Position numbers and translations under genes: made by a program. Of a stretch of DNA of 15,079 nt, positions 7,394 to 14,746 are shown in pieces (positions within the stretch are counted from its first letter, which is position 1; the number at the start of each line of letters is the position of its first letter). Location: contig PMNG01000054.1 in assembly GCA_003162615.1 (NCBI GenBank), positions 6,237 through 21,315 of the forward strand. Direction: 5' to 3'. Below the pieces are notes generated by a model, which did not search any database, was not told the DNA's origin, and saw only the letters and a program-made list of their open reading frames with translations. The DNA is from Methanothrix sp. GTDB taxonomy: Archaea; Halobacteriota; Methanosarcinia; Methanotrichales; Methanotrichaceae.

Positions 7394-8445
7394 ATGGAGA
7401 CCTTAATACAAACTCCACCTGAAACTCTCACGGTTCCAGAGATATTGGTTCCGACGGATGGCGAACTACTGGACGCTTACTCAAAAGCCGTCATAAATGC
7501 TGCAGAAAAGATCAGCCCATCTGTGGTGAATGTAGAGGTTCATCATGCTTCTCCCCATTCCAGGATCAGCTCCACGTATTATGGAGCGCATGGAGCCGGG
7601 TCCGGGTTCATATTCACACAAGACGGGTTCATCATAACCAACAGCCACGTCGTTCACAAAGCAGTCCAAATCGAAGTGGCGCTAAACGATGGACGAAAGC
7701 TGCCTGCCAAGTTGATCGGAGATGATCCCTATACCGACCTGGCGGTTGTAAAAATAGATGTCTCCGACCTACTGCCCGCTCAGTTCGGCGATTCAAAGTC
7801 TCTGAAGGTCGGGCAGCTTGTGGTGGCTGTCGGCAACCCATACGGATTCAAGTGTCCATCACTTCAGGCGTAGTGAGCGCTTTGGAAAGGGGATTGCGAA
7901 CCGATTCAGGAAGGCTCATCGATGGAGTCATCCAGACAGATGCCGCCTTAAACCCAGGTAACTCGGGAGGACCTCTCGTAACCGCCAGTGGTGAGGTTGT
8001 AGGGGTTAACACAGCCATAATATACCCTGCTCAGGGAATATGCTTCGCCATACCATCCAACGCTGCCAGACTCGTGGCTGAAAAACTTATCAAGGACGGC
8101 AGAATCAGGCGAGGCTACTTGGGAATGTCAGGACAGGATATCACGCGAGAGAGCCAAGTCATCAAGACCCTGGGGATAGAGTGCGAGAAGGGCGTAATGA
8201 TAGTAGGCGTGGATAAGGATGGGCCGGCGGACAAGGCCGGTCTCACCAGATACGATATCATCACGGCGCTCGACGACGGGCCGGTGGAGACTGTGGACCA
8301 TCTTCACAGAATCCTAACAGAGAACAGGATCGATACCAAGGTCAGGTTGACGGTCATCAGGATGTCCGAGAGGCTCACTGTGGAGATAGTGCCTGTGGAG
8401 CTGAAGGCCGATACGGGCTCTGAACATCTGACGATCGAACGGTGA
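7394..8445 (+). pseudogene. HtrA/DegP-type trypsin-like serine protease with PDZ domain, frameshifted
   Basis: HtrA proteases degrade or refold damaged proteins; here all catalytic parts survive but lie in two frames. The first part (7394-7873) contains GAGSGFIF, TNSHVV with catalytic His85, and YTDLAVVKID with catalytic Asp115. It then reads VAVGNPYGF and goes out of frame near 7849-7852. The second part (about 7852-8445) resumes exactly with VSITSGVVSAL, then LIDGVIQTDAALNPGNSGGPLV with the catalytic Ser. One PDZ domain follows (RRGYLGMSGQDI, GVMIVGVDKDGPADKAGL, DIITALDDGPVETV). One extra base between the parts would give about 350 residues. The N-terminus lacks a signal peptide or membrane segment, so the intact protein would be cytoplasmic, unlike most bacterial HtrA proteins. 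Either a recent natural mutation or a one-base sequence error is possible; the intact motifs favour error or very recent decay. Confidence 0.9.
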
Positions 8446-8874
8446 GATTAGTAGGAAGATAAGTGCGAGTGGATGGACCGTAGGACTAATTCTTTCGACG
8501 GCTCCATTTTTCGTATCATCAAACACAATCACCTTTGAGTGCCAACGCAGTCGGGCCTATTCAATTCGATCCGCCGCACCTGCACAGAGCGAACAGGGGC
8601 TCAGAGGTAGTCCAAACATCTCAGAGCTCGGAGCAACAGTAAGGCTAATACACACCCGATGGCGTGAGCACTGAAAATAACATTATGTCAGTAATATTAC
8701 CTTGTTGCCAAATCAATATCAAAGTTTTAGCTTTCGTAAAAGCAAACTGAAAATTCCTCCTTAGAGTACGATCGCTTATCCATAAATATTAAATACAATA
8801 CTATCTCACTAAGTTCTATAATTCTCATCGCGGTTGGATAAATTTAAATCAAATAGCTTGAATAAACTTGTGTT
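8446..8874. other. Intergenic region before the second Cdc48 gene
   Basis: In these 429 bases I see no convincing protein or structured RNA gene. The first half is of mixed composition and reads like non-coding or decayed sequence. The second half (from about 8680) is A/T-rich and contains ATAAATATTAAATA near 8782-8795 and a stronger TATA-like box at 8840-8849. A six-base inverted repeat (ATTAGT/ACTAAT) flanks a long loop soon after the protease stop; as a terminator it is weak. Confidence 0.45.
8840..8849 (+). promoter_or_regulatory. TATA box of the second Cdc48 gene, probably leaderless
   Basis: AAATTTAAAT is centred about 30 bases upstream of the GTG at 8875. With the usual archaeal spacing of about 25 bases, transcription would start at or next to the start codon. 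No SD is present before the GTG, which fits a leaderless mRNA. Confidence 0.5.
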
Positions 8875-11094
8875 GTGTGGGAAGTGAAAGACATTCTGCT
8901 CAAAGTTGCCAAAGCCTACCCTAATGACTCAGCCCGTGGCATAGCCCGGCTTGACCCCAACGCCCTGCTCACCCTTCGGCTCTCGCCAGGGGATATTATC
9001 GAGGTTGAGGGTAAGAGGCTCACTGCGGCTAAAGTATGGCGAGCGGACAGACAGGACTGGTCTCAGGATTACATAAGAATAGACGGGTTCATCAGACAGA
9101 ATGCAGGTGTGGGCATAGGCGACAGGGTCAAGATCAGGAAGGCAAAGTACAGCGAGGCCATGAGGATAGTTCTAGCTCCTCCTCCGGGTTCTCACATGCA
9201 TTATGGAGAGGAGGCAGCCGACCTGATCAAGAGGCAAACTCTTAAGCGACCCATTGTCAAGGGCGACATCCTTCCAATAATGAGCTCCGCGAGTCATCCT
9301 TTCATCGGCCGGATGGAGGCAGTCCCTCTTGTAATCACTGAAACAGAACCTGAAGGAGTCCTGGTCATCTCCGAGCGTACAGAGATCCTCTTAATGGAGA
9401 AGCCGGCTAAGGGCTTTGGGTCTGTAAAGGCCACAGGAACCACGTATGAGAACGTGGGCGGACTACGCACTGAGGTCCAGCGCGTCAGAGAGATGATCGA
9501 GCTTCCAATGAAACACCCCGAAGTCTTCCAGAAGCTGGGAATCGAGCCGCCCAAGGGGGTTCTTCTCCACGGCCCTCCAGGAACGGGCAAGACCCTGATA
9601 GCTAAAGCTGTGGCCAATGAAAGTGGAGCCAACTTCTTGTCCATCGCAGGCCCTGAGATAATGTCCAAGTACTATGGTGAGAGCGAGCAGCGGCTTCGGG
9701 AGATCTTCGAGGAGGCCAACAGAAACACTCCCTCCATCATTTTCATAGACGAACTCGACTCCATAGCCCCAAAGAGAAGTGAGGTCACAGGCGAGGTGGA
9801 GCGTCGTGTTGTGGCACAGCTCCTGTCCATGATGGACGGCCTAAAAGAGCGAGGCCAGGTAGTTGTCATCGGCGCCACCAACCGGGTGGATGCCATCGAC
9901 CCAGCTCTGCGGCGACCTGGACGTTTCGACAGGGAGATTGAGATAGGTGTTCCTGATCGGAGCGAGCGCGTGGAGATCCTGCAGATCCACATGCGCAACA
10001 TGCCCATTAGCGAGGAAGTTAACCTGGAGAGCCTTGCAGACCGTACCCATGGTTTCGTCGGAGCGGACATAAACGCTCTGTGTAAGGAGGCGGCCATGAA
10101 GACGTTGCGCCGCTATCTGCCCGACCTGGGAACGGAGGACGAGATCCCCCAGGAGATCGTGGAGAAGATGACCGTTACGGGTGAGGATTTTGAGGAAGCC
10201 TTGAAGGGCATCGAGCCTTCCGCCATGAGGGAGGTTCTTGTTGAAGTTCCCAAGGTTAGCTGGAAGGATCTGGGCGGCCTGGGACAGCTCAAACAAGAAC
10301 TAATAGAGTCCATCGAGTGGCCCCTAAAGAGGCCTGAGAAGTTTCGCCAAATGGGGATTCATCCACCCAAGGGCATTCTCCTTTACGGCCCCCCGGGAAC
10401 GGGCAAGACCATGATCGCTCAGGCGGTCGCCAACGAGACCAACGCCAACTTCATAAGCATCCGTGGACCTCAGATGCTTTCCAAATGGGTAGGGGAGTCG
10501 GAAAAAGCCATTCGAGAAATATTTAAGAAGGCCAAGCAGGTATCTCCTTCAATAGTCTTCTTCGATGAGCTGGACTCAATTGCTCCGTTTCGGGGGATGG
10601 AGGACGGCAGCAGAGTTATGGAGCGCGTGGTAAACCAGCTTCTGGCTGAGCTGGACGGCCTGGAGGCACTCAAGGATGTAGTGATCATCGCTGCCACTAA
10701 CAGGCCCGACATAATAGACCCTGCCCTGCTTCGGTCCGGCAGGTTCGACCGTCTTGTGATGATCGGGGCTCCGGACAAGTTCGGCAGGCTGGAGATTCTC
10801 AAGATTCACACAAAGGGGATCCCTAATGCCGATGACGTGAACCTGGAGGAGCTGGCCGAACTCACGGAGGGGTACGTGGGATCCGATCTGGCCGCCTTGT
10901 GCAGAGAGGCGGTTATGCTTTCCTTACGCGAAAACCCAGATGCAAGTTCTGTGGAGATGAACCACTACCGTGAGGCATTGAAGAAGGTGAGGGCGAGCGT
11001 TGAGGAGAGCATGATCAGCTATTATGAGCGGATTCATGAGAGGTTCAAGGGCGGAGAGAAAGTAGAGCCTGCGTCTCTCGCCGGCTATAGATGA
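8875..11094 (+). CDS. Cdc48/VAT-type double AAA+ ATPase (paralogue 2)
   Basis: Second Cdc48-family unfoldase in the window, 739 residues. The N-domain (about 1-185) is clearly diverged from that of paralogue 1 but keeps the double-psi barrel landmarks (DSARGIARLDP, YIRIDGFIRQNAGVGIGD). D1: Walker A GPPGTGKT at 233-240, pore loop KYYGES, Walker B IIFIDE at 288-293, RRPGRFDRE. D2: Walker A at 505-512, pore loop KWVGES, Walker B IVFFDE at 560-565, RSGRFDR. Both ATPase sites appear active. The last residues are Ala-Gly-Tyr-Arg, so the third-last position is Gly, not the hydrophobic residue of an HbYX tail; proteasome docking is less certain than for paralogue 1. The start is the GTG at 8875, supported by its position relative to a TATA box; a GTG three codons later is the alternative. 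A PRC-barrel gene follows on the same strand after about 100 bases, possibly cotranscribed. Confidence 0.95.
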   Translation: MWEVKDILLKVAKAYPNDSARGIARLDPNALLTLRLSPGDIIEVEGKRLTAAKVWRADRQDWSQDYIRIDGFIRQNAGVGIGDRVKIRKAKYSEAMRIVLAPPPGSHMHYGEEAADLIKRQTLKRPIVKGDILPIMSSASHPFIGRMEAVPLVITETEPEGVLVISERTEILLMEKPAKGFGSVKATGTTYENVGGLRTEVQRVREMIELPMKHPEVFQKLGIEPPKGVLLHGPPGTGKTLIAKAVANESGANFLSIAGPEIMSKYYGESEQRLREIFEEANRNTPSIIFIDELDSIAPKRSEVTGEVERRVVAQLLSMMDGLKERGQVVVIGATNRVDAIDPALRRPGRFDREIEIGVPDRSERVEILQIHMRNMPISEEVNLESLADRTHGFVGADINALCKEAAMKTLRRYLPDLGTEDEIPQEIVEKMTVTGEDFEEALKGIEPSAMREVLVEVPKVSWKDLGGLGQLKQELIESIEWPLKRPEKFRQMGIHPPKGILLYGPPGTGKTMIAQAVANETNANFISIRGPQMLSKWVGESEKAIREIFKKAKQVSPSIVFFDELDSIAPFRGMEDGSRVMERVVNQLLAELDGLEALKDVVIIAATNRPDIIDPALLRSGRFDRLVMIGAPDKFGRLEILKIHTKGIPNADDVNLEELAELTEGYVGSDLAALCREAVMLSLRENPDASSVEMNHYREALKKVRASVEESMISYYERIHERFKGGEKVEPASLAGYR

Positions 11095-11107
11095 TGAAGC
11101 CAAAGCG

Positions 11108-11203
11108 ATGAAGATGAAAGAACGGCAGACACCTATCGAGGAATTGAATGAAGGCACAAGACCCGATAGAGACCTGGAAAGTATAGTGAGGGGATATGGC
11201 TAA
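11108..11203 (+). CDS. Possible 31-residue small protein between Cdc48-2 and the PRC-barrel gene
   Basis: An ATG at 11108 opens a charged 31-codon frame (it contains MKMKERQTPIEELNEG and ends in SIVRGYG). It fills the gap between the two genes, and its TAA overlaps the PRC-barrel start by 8 bases (ATGGCTAA), a typical translational-coupling arrangement. No good SD precedes it and no family is recognised. It may instead be a chance open frame, or non-coding spacer carrying the ribosome binding site of the next gene. Confidence 0.25.
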   Translation: MKMKERQTPIEELNEGTRPDRDLESIVRGYG

Positions 11204-11471
11204 AGTGTACGCGGGAAACCTTGCAGGTAAGGAGATCGTTACCGTTGAGGGCACAATCCTTGGCCACGTAGAGAACTTGGTCTTCGACATTCAGACAGGA
11301 GTTCTCGTTGATCTCGTGGTAAAACCAGACACAGAACTTTCGCGCCAGAAGTACCGAGAGGAGGGCAAGTTTGTGCTCATACCTTTCGACTCGGTTTGCG
11401 CGGTCAAAGATTACATTGTAGTGGACGATAGTAAGGCTATAAAGAACTATAAAGAAGTGAAATCCGCTTAG
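11196..11471 (+). CDS. PRC-barrel domain protein
   Basis: A 91-residue protein made of one PRC-barrel: AKVYAGNLAGKEIVTVEGTI at the start, LGHVENLVFDIQTGVLVDLVV in the middle, and FVLIPFDSVCAVKDYIVVD at the end. These small beta-barrels take part in RNA processing (RimM), photosynthetic reaction centres and, in archaea, as stand-alone proteins. Some haloarchaeal members (CdpB) bind the cell-division protein SepF. The ATG at 11196 follows GTGAGGGG closely, a good SD. The gene lies about 100 bases downstream of Cdc48 paralogue 2 on the same strand with no visible promoter between, so the two may form one transcript. A division or membrane-associated scaffold role is an inference from the family; nothing in the sequence defines its partner. 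Confidence 0.88.
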   Translation: MAKVYAGNLAGKEIVTVEGTILGHVENLVFDIQTGVLVDLVVKPDTELSRQKYREEGKFVLIPFDSVCAVKDYIVVDDSKAIKNYKEVKSA

Positions 11472-11488
11472 GGATAACATAACTTGTC

Positions 11489-11524
11489 TCTGCAAGCCTG
11501 TTGATCGCCCTATGGTCTTGCAGA
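11489..11524 (+). terminator. Hairpin after the PRC-barrel gene, possible terminator or structured 3' end
   Basis: TCTGCAAG (11489-11496) and CTTGCAGA (11517-11524) are perfect 8-base complements around a 20-base loop, starting 17 bases after the stop codon. T-rich sequence follows within about 25 bases (the tandem repeat at 11548-11600). The two elements together probably end the Cdc48-2/PRC-barrel transcript, since archaeal termination commonly uses T-runs. Confidence 0.4.
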
Positions 11525-11547
11525 CATTCCTAGGTTAGTTGTTCTGA

Positions 11548-11600
11548 TTCTATTACAATTCTATTACAATTTTATTGCAATTTTTATTCTAATTCTATTC
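11548..11600 (+). repeat. T-rich tandem repeat, 11-base unit
   Basis: Two exact copies of TTCTATTACAA (11548-11558 and 11559-11569) are followed by a variant TTTTATTGCAA and then two degenerate partial copies up to 11600. The T-rich plus strand would suit archaeal (T-run driven) termination. The unit length of 11 is close to one helical turn, so the A/T tracts are in phase and may bend DNA upstream of the RNase P promoter. Confidence 0.6.
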
Positions 11601-11692
11601 CCGTGGCAGCATCCGTACAGCTGCACTGGTCTTTCTTAACTAATTACTAATCGAAAGATCACTCACAGCAGCACAGTGTTGGATGCCAAACA

Positions 11693-11701
11693 TTATATAA
11701 G
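11693..11701 (+). promoter_or_regulatory. TATA box of the RNase P RNA gene
   Basis: TTATATAAG lies about 27 bases before the first base-paired residue of the RNase P RNA, which is the standard archaeal TATA-to-start distance. There is no reading frame between the box and the RNA. Confidence 0.65.
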
Positions 11702-11721
11702 GCTAAAAAAGAAGATGTAAA

Positions 11722-12030
11722 GAGCGAGAGAGGAAGGGCGGCCGCCGCTGGCTAGCATTAGCCGGTGTGGAAAGTCCCCCCACCACTGGACACACAGACA
11801 TCCCCCCAAAGGATGTGGGGCGAGAGCTCCGGCTCTGGCACAGAAACGAGACCGCTCTGCGTTAATGCGATGATGCTGCAAGGCTGAGGCCGCGCAACAG
11901 CGGATGAAACGGCGAAACCCTGTGGGTGCAAGCCAAAATAGAGCAAGAAAAATTGGACGTCCAGCCAAGCTCGGGTATGGCGCTAAGCTAAATGCCGTCG
12001 GAACAGAAGGGGGCTTACTCTCCTCACTCG
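11722..12030 (+). ncRNA. rnpB: RNase P RNA (archaeal type A)
   Basis: Catalytic RNA that removes the 5' leader of tRNA precursors. The conserved blocks occur in the right order. GGAAAGTCCCCCCACC is at about 11769, and an ACAGAAACGAGACC region lies near 11840. GTGGGTGCAAGCCAAAATAG is near 11922-11941 and ACAGAAGGGGGCTTACT near 12003-12019. The last forms the P4 partner of the first block. The ends pair to close helix P1: CGAGAGAGG at 11725-11733 with CCTCACTCG at 12022-12030, one mismatch. Total length of about 310 bases fits archaeal type A RNAs. A TATA box sits at the right distance upstream, and the gene is convergent with the DUF99 gene. Exact ends are inferred from P1 and could differ by a few bases. 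Confidence 0.93.
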
Positions 12031-12086
12031 TTATCTATTAACGCCATCTAATAGGCTATTTCCTTAAGCATTCGATCTCTAAAAAT

Positions 12087-12680
12087 TCACGTTAGCTCCG
12101 GAAACCTTCGTTCTGCGTGCATCGCCGCCCTGGCAGCCAGCCGCGCCACGAGCACCGGCTCAGGTATTCTTCCATCCAGCGTAAATTTATTGAGCAAAAC
12201 TCTTGTCTCCTCAGCCGTCGCTCCCAGCGCCCTGATGTAGACCTCGTAGCCTGTCTTCAGGCTGATAATTTCACGCTGGCCAAGACGCTGATATCTACGA
12301 AGCTTTTCTTCGGGATTCGGGAAGTATTCGCGAATGTACCTCTCCAGTCCGGGTGACTCCTCATAAGTCAAACAGATCACAGGCTTCTTGATCTTGTCGA
12401 AGACCTCCTGGATGTCGATGATATTGAACCAGCTTATCACTGCGCCGCTTAGAATCACAGCGTTAATGTCCCCACGGCCAAGCTGCTCGTATAACTTCAG
12501 CACTCCTTCTGTAGCATCGTCTCCTCCAACGGTGGCCCTGGCATAGGCCACCCCATCCACACGCAGGTCGGCACGCATCACTACACCAGCCAGGCACGAG
12601 CTGGGACACATTCGCACGAAGCTCTCGGCGATGCCCAATGTTCGGAGGGCGGGCTTGTTGAGGTGAAGAGGCACGAGCAT
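12087..12680 (-). CDS. DUF99 family protein (UPF0215, endonuclease V-like)
   Basis: DUF99 proteins are archaeal relatives of endonuclease V with an RNase H-like fold; a nucleic-acid cleavage role is suggested for the family, and I recall members named as uracil-specific endonucleases, but function here is unproven. From the ATG at 12680 the protein has 197 residues, the usual length. Family landmarks are LRTLGIAESF near the start, LAGVVMRADLRVDG with the acidic residues expected in the active site, INAVILSGAVISWFNIIDI, VICLTYEESPGLE, and ARLAARAAMHAERRFPE at the end. A longer TTG start at 12761 would add 27 residues with no family similarity, so I reject it. An AAAATATTTT box at 12701-12710 stands about 25 bases upstream of the ATG, which fits a leaderless transcript. 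It is convergent with the RNase P RNA gene. Confidence 0.88.
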   Translation of the reverse strand: MLVPLHLNKPALRTLGIAESFVRMCPSSCLAGVVMRADLRVDGVAYARATVGGDDATEGVLKLYEQLGRGDINAVILSGAVISWFNIIDIQEVFDKIKKPVICLTYEESPGLERYIREYFPNPEEKLRRYQRLGQREIISLKTGYEVYIRALGATAEETRVLLNKFTLDGRIPEPVLVARLAARAAMHAERRFPELT

Positions 12681-12761
12681 CCTATTGGACTGCTTAGATG
12701 AAAATATTTTGGGAGAACAGAGATTAGTATAGCCCTTCCAGATCCCTACCGGAGATGGCAA

Positions 12762-13219
12762 GAAGATCTGACTGATTCAAGGCGGCTCTAGAGCCAAAGC
12801 GTTACATAAAACGACATGACCCATGGAGCGTGTGTGTGCTTCGGTATTTTAAGTGCATATAACCTGCATATCCGATAAGCCCGTTCTCTCTTTGCCCTGG
12901 ATAGTCTCTGATCGCTTATGGCAACTCTCCATTTTCGTACTTGGTGGAATGATTTATCGACAATTGCCAGCGGTCGAATAATCGGCAACGAGTAAACTGA
13001 AACACAGTATAAAACCTGGAGCGCAAAGGTACCCCATGTAATGAGGGTAGATTTGGGTTTATAATAATATCACCACCTAAACTGGCTCTGCATGTTGTGT
13101 AACCAATTATGTATAACATGCCAATCCTGCGTGTATAGCTCGGCGCTATCCTTGGCTGGATTTCGTAGTTCTACCTATTCCCACGAAGTCAATTATCCAG
13201 ACATAAGGCCTAAGACAAT
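12762..13219. other. Gene-poor gap between the DUF99 gene and the radical SAM gene
   Basis: These 458 bases contain only short open frames of Arg-rich or unlikely composition, none with a good start site, and I recognise no RNA gene. A perfect 12-base palindrome, GGCTCTAGAGCC, lies at 12784-12795 on the 5' side of the DUF99 gene and could be an operator. Possible TATA-like sequences occur (AGTATAAAACC near 13006, TTTATAATAAT near 13059) without an obvious target. No clear T-run terminator for the radical SAM gene is visible. Confidence 0.45.
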
Positions 13220-14743
13220 TCATACTAATCTGTAATCCACCTCAGGTGCCCTAGGACAGTCGGGAGGCGGATGGTGAAGACGACCGAAGGCGAAGAGGGC
13301 CTCCCTAAAGCAGTATCCTCTATCGTAGACACACTCCTGAAAGTCAATACAACCGGAACATGGCGTGTCCGTGAAGAATTCTTTTGGCGGATATACAAAT
13401 TTTAAAAGTTCTGTGGAATTCCAGACATCCAAAATAGACTGTTTGGTCAGATCTCCCACAAAGTATGGGATTGAGAATGGCATCTGCTCGCATAGGATCG
13501 CTTTTCCATCAGGTGCTATCCCTAAATTAGTTCTTCCAGCAGAGCAACTGGCTCTAACTTTCCACTTCTCCTCGCTCCTCCTAGCCAGGGTCTGCGGAGA
13601 AGGCTCAAATTTAGTTGCATCTCCCTCGATGATCAGATCAGGGTGTTCAAAAGCTATCGCTTTAATCTGATCCGATGCCTCTGTCTTCATCTCATCAGAG
13701 AGGAATAGGCAGTTATCATGTCGGTAATGACTGTGGCCATAATTTGCTAACCGGAATGATCTAACCCCCAGCTCGGCAAAGGTTTCTATTAGGTCTCCTG
13801 CTTGTTGGTAGTTGAAAGGGGTCAAGACCGCCTTGACTATGGGATTTATGCCCACTTCAATTAGGTTGAGTATGCTTTCGGTCGCACGCCCCAGGTAACC
13901 AGTGCTCCTTGTCATATAGTCGGCAATCTGTGGATCAGGGCTGTCAATACTGACTTGGAAACTCCGCCTGATACCGTTTATTGGCTCGTTAAACCCTGCA
14001 TCTGCTAACATATTTGCATCTTCGAGGCTTATCCGGCACTTTGTAGAAACCATGAAGACAAACTTTCTCTCTAAAAGGCTTACCAGGAATTTTATAGAAT
14101 CTGGCCTTCCCAGTGGGTCCCCGCCACTGAGCTGAATCATGCGTATATTCAGGTCATGCGCCTGGTCAAGTATGGGCATCCACTGCATCAAAGATAAATG
14201 CTCAAGCCTACGCATATTTGATAGGTCTGAATAGCAATAAATACAATTTGTCTGGCACCAGCCGCTAAAGAATATCAATAGAGATAAGGGCTTCGTAAGC
14301 CTACAACCTTTTTCGAATTCCTCTGGTGATACCAAGAAATCCAAGGGATTATATCGTACCGCCCAGGATACGGGCTCATTAAGGATTGCTACTTTTTCAT
14401 CCCTCTCATTAACATTGGTTAATAGTTGCTCCAGGAAGGATTTCGCTGAGCCATCATCCGGAAAGTCAAAGAGGTATCTTATGTTGTCGAGCAGTTCCTT
14501 TACAGTCTTCTTTCCATCCAGCAAAGATATTACTACTGAGCTGGCAGGATCCAGAGTCATATATTCTAAACGATCGTCAGATAATCTGGATAGTAACACT
14601 TTTCGCAAATCATTCACGAGGACCCACTCTGGTTTTAGTGCCAGAATATTTTCATCCTTTAACAAAGCAATGCTCTCCAATCGAGGTAAAAGACTTTTTA
14701 GCCATAATGTCAGCTCCTGAAAAAATTGGATAAATTTATACAA
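13220..14743 (-). CDS. Radical SAM/SPASM peptide-modifying enzyme with N-terminal PqqD-like region
   Basis: Likely RiPP maturase that installs thioether or carbon crosslinks in the Cys-rich peptide encoded just upstream. In 507 residues: a PqqD-like recognition region at about 35-115 (PEWVLVND, TLDPASSVVISLLDGKKTVKELL); a radical SAM core from about 153 with Cys163, Cys167 and Cys170 (CX3CX2C) binding the SAM [4Fe-4S] cluster; SGGDP at 206-210; then a SPASM domain with Cys400, Cys418, Cys462, Cys465, Cys471, Cys478 and Cys496. The spacing C-X12-G-X4-C then CX2CX5C is the SPASM pattern for auxiliary clusters. It lies 3 bases after the peptide stop, hence translationally coupled. The start is uncertain: the TTG at 14743 has no good SD, while a GGAG-led ATG at 14705 is out of frame. 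The gene is visibly A/T-richer than the Cdc48 genes, suggesting transfer. Family is clear; the reaction is inferred. Confidence 0.9.
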   Translation of the reverse strand: MYKFIQFFQELTLWLKSLLPRLESIALLKDENILALKPEWVLVNDLRKVLLSRLSDDRLEYMTLDPASSVVISLLDGKKTVKELLDNIRYLFDFPDDGSAKSFLEQLLTNVNERDEKVAILNEPVSWAVRYNPLDFLVSPEEFEKGCRLTKPLSLLIFFSGWCQTNCIYCYSDLSNMRRLEHLSLMQWMPILDQAHDLNIRMIQLSGGDPLGRPDSIKFLVSLLERKFVFMVSTKCRISLEDANMLADAGFNEPINGIRRSFQVSIDSPDPQIADYMTRSTGYLGRATESILNLIEVGINPIVKAVLTPFNYQQAGDLIETFAELGVRSFRLANYGHSHYRHDNCLFLSDEMKTEASDQIKAIAFEHPDLIIEGDATKFEPSPQTLARRSEEKWKVRASCSAGRTNLGIAPDGKAILCEQMPFSIPYFVGDLTKQSILDVWNSTELLKFVYPPKEFFTDTPCSGCIDFQECVYDRGYCFREALFAFGRLHHPPPDCPRAPEVDYRLV

Positions 14744-14746
14744 GAT

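Noticed and set aside
9294..10097. Minus-strand frames opposite Cdc48 paralogue 2
   Set aside because: They mirror the Walker-motif coding regions of the real gene and resemble the antisense shadows of paralogue 1.
11693..11968. Minus-strand 91-codon frame
   Set aside because: It lies antisense to the RNase P RNA, whose conserved blocks and closing helix explain the sequence.
12681..12761. Upstream TTG extension of the DUF99 protein
   Set aside because: The added 27 residues do not resemble the family, and a TATA-like box lies inside them at the right distance for the ATG at 12680.
12784..12795. Palindrome GGCTCTAGAGCC as a transposon end or attachment site
   Set aside because: No matching second copy, target duplication or transposase/integrase gene is visible in the window.
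12788..13119. Two overlapping minus-strand frames of 66-67 residues in the gap after the radical SAM gene
   Set aside because: Their composition is unlike a folded protein, they overlap each other, and neither has a good SD or a recognisable motif; they do not look like second precursor peptides.
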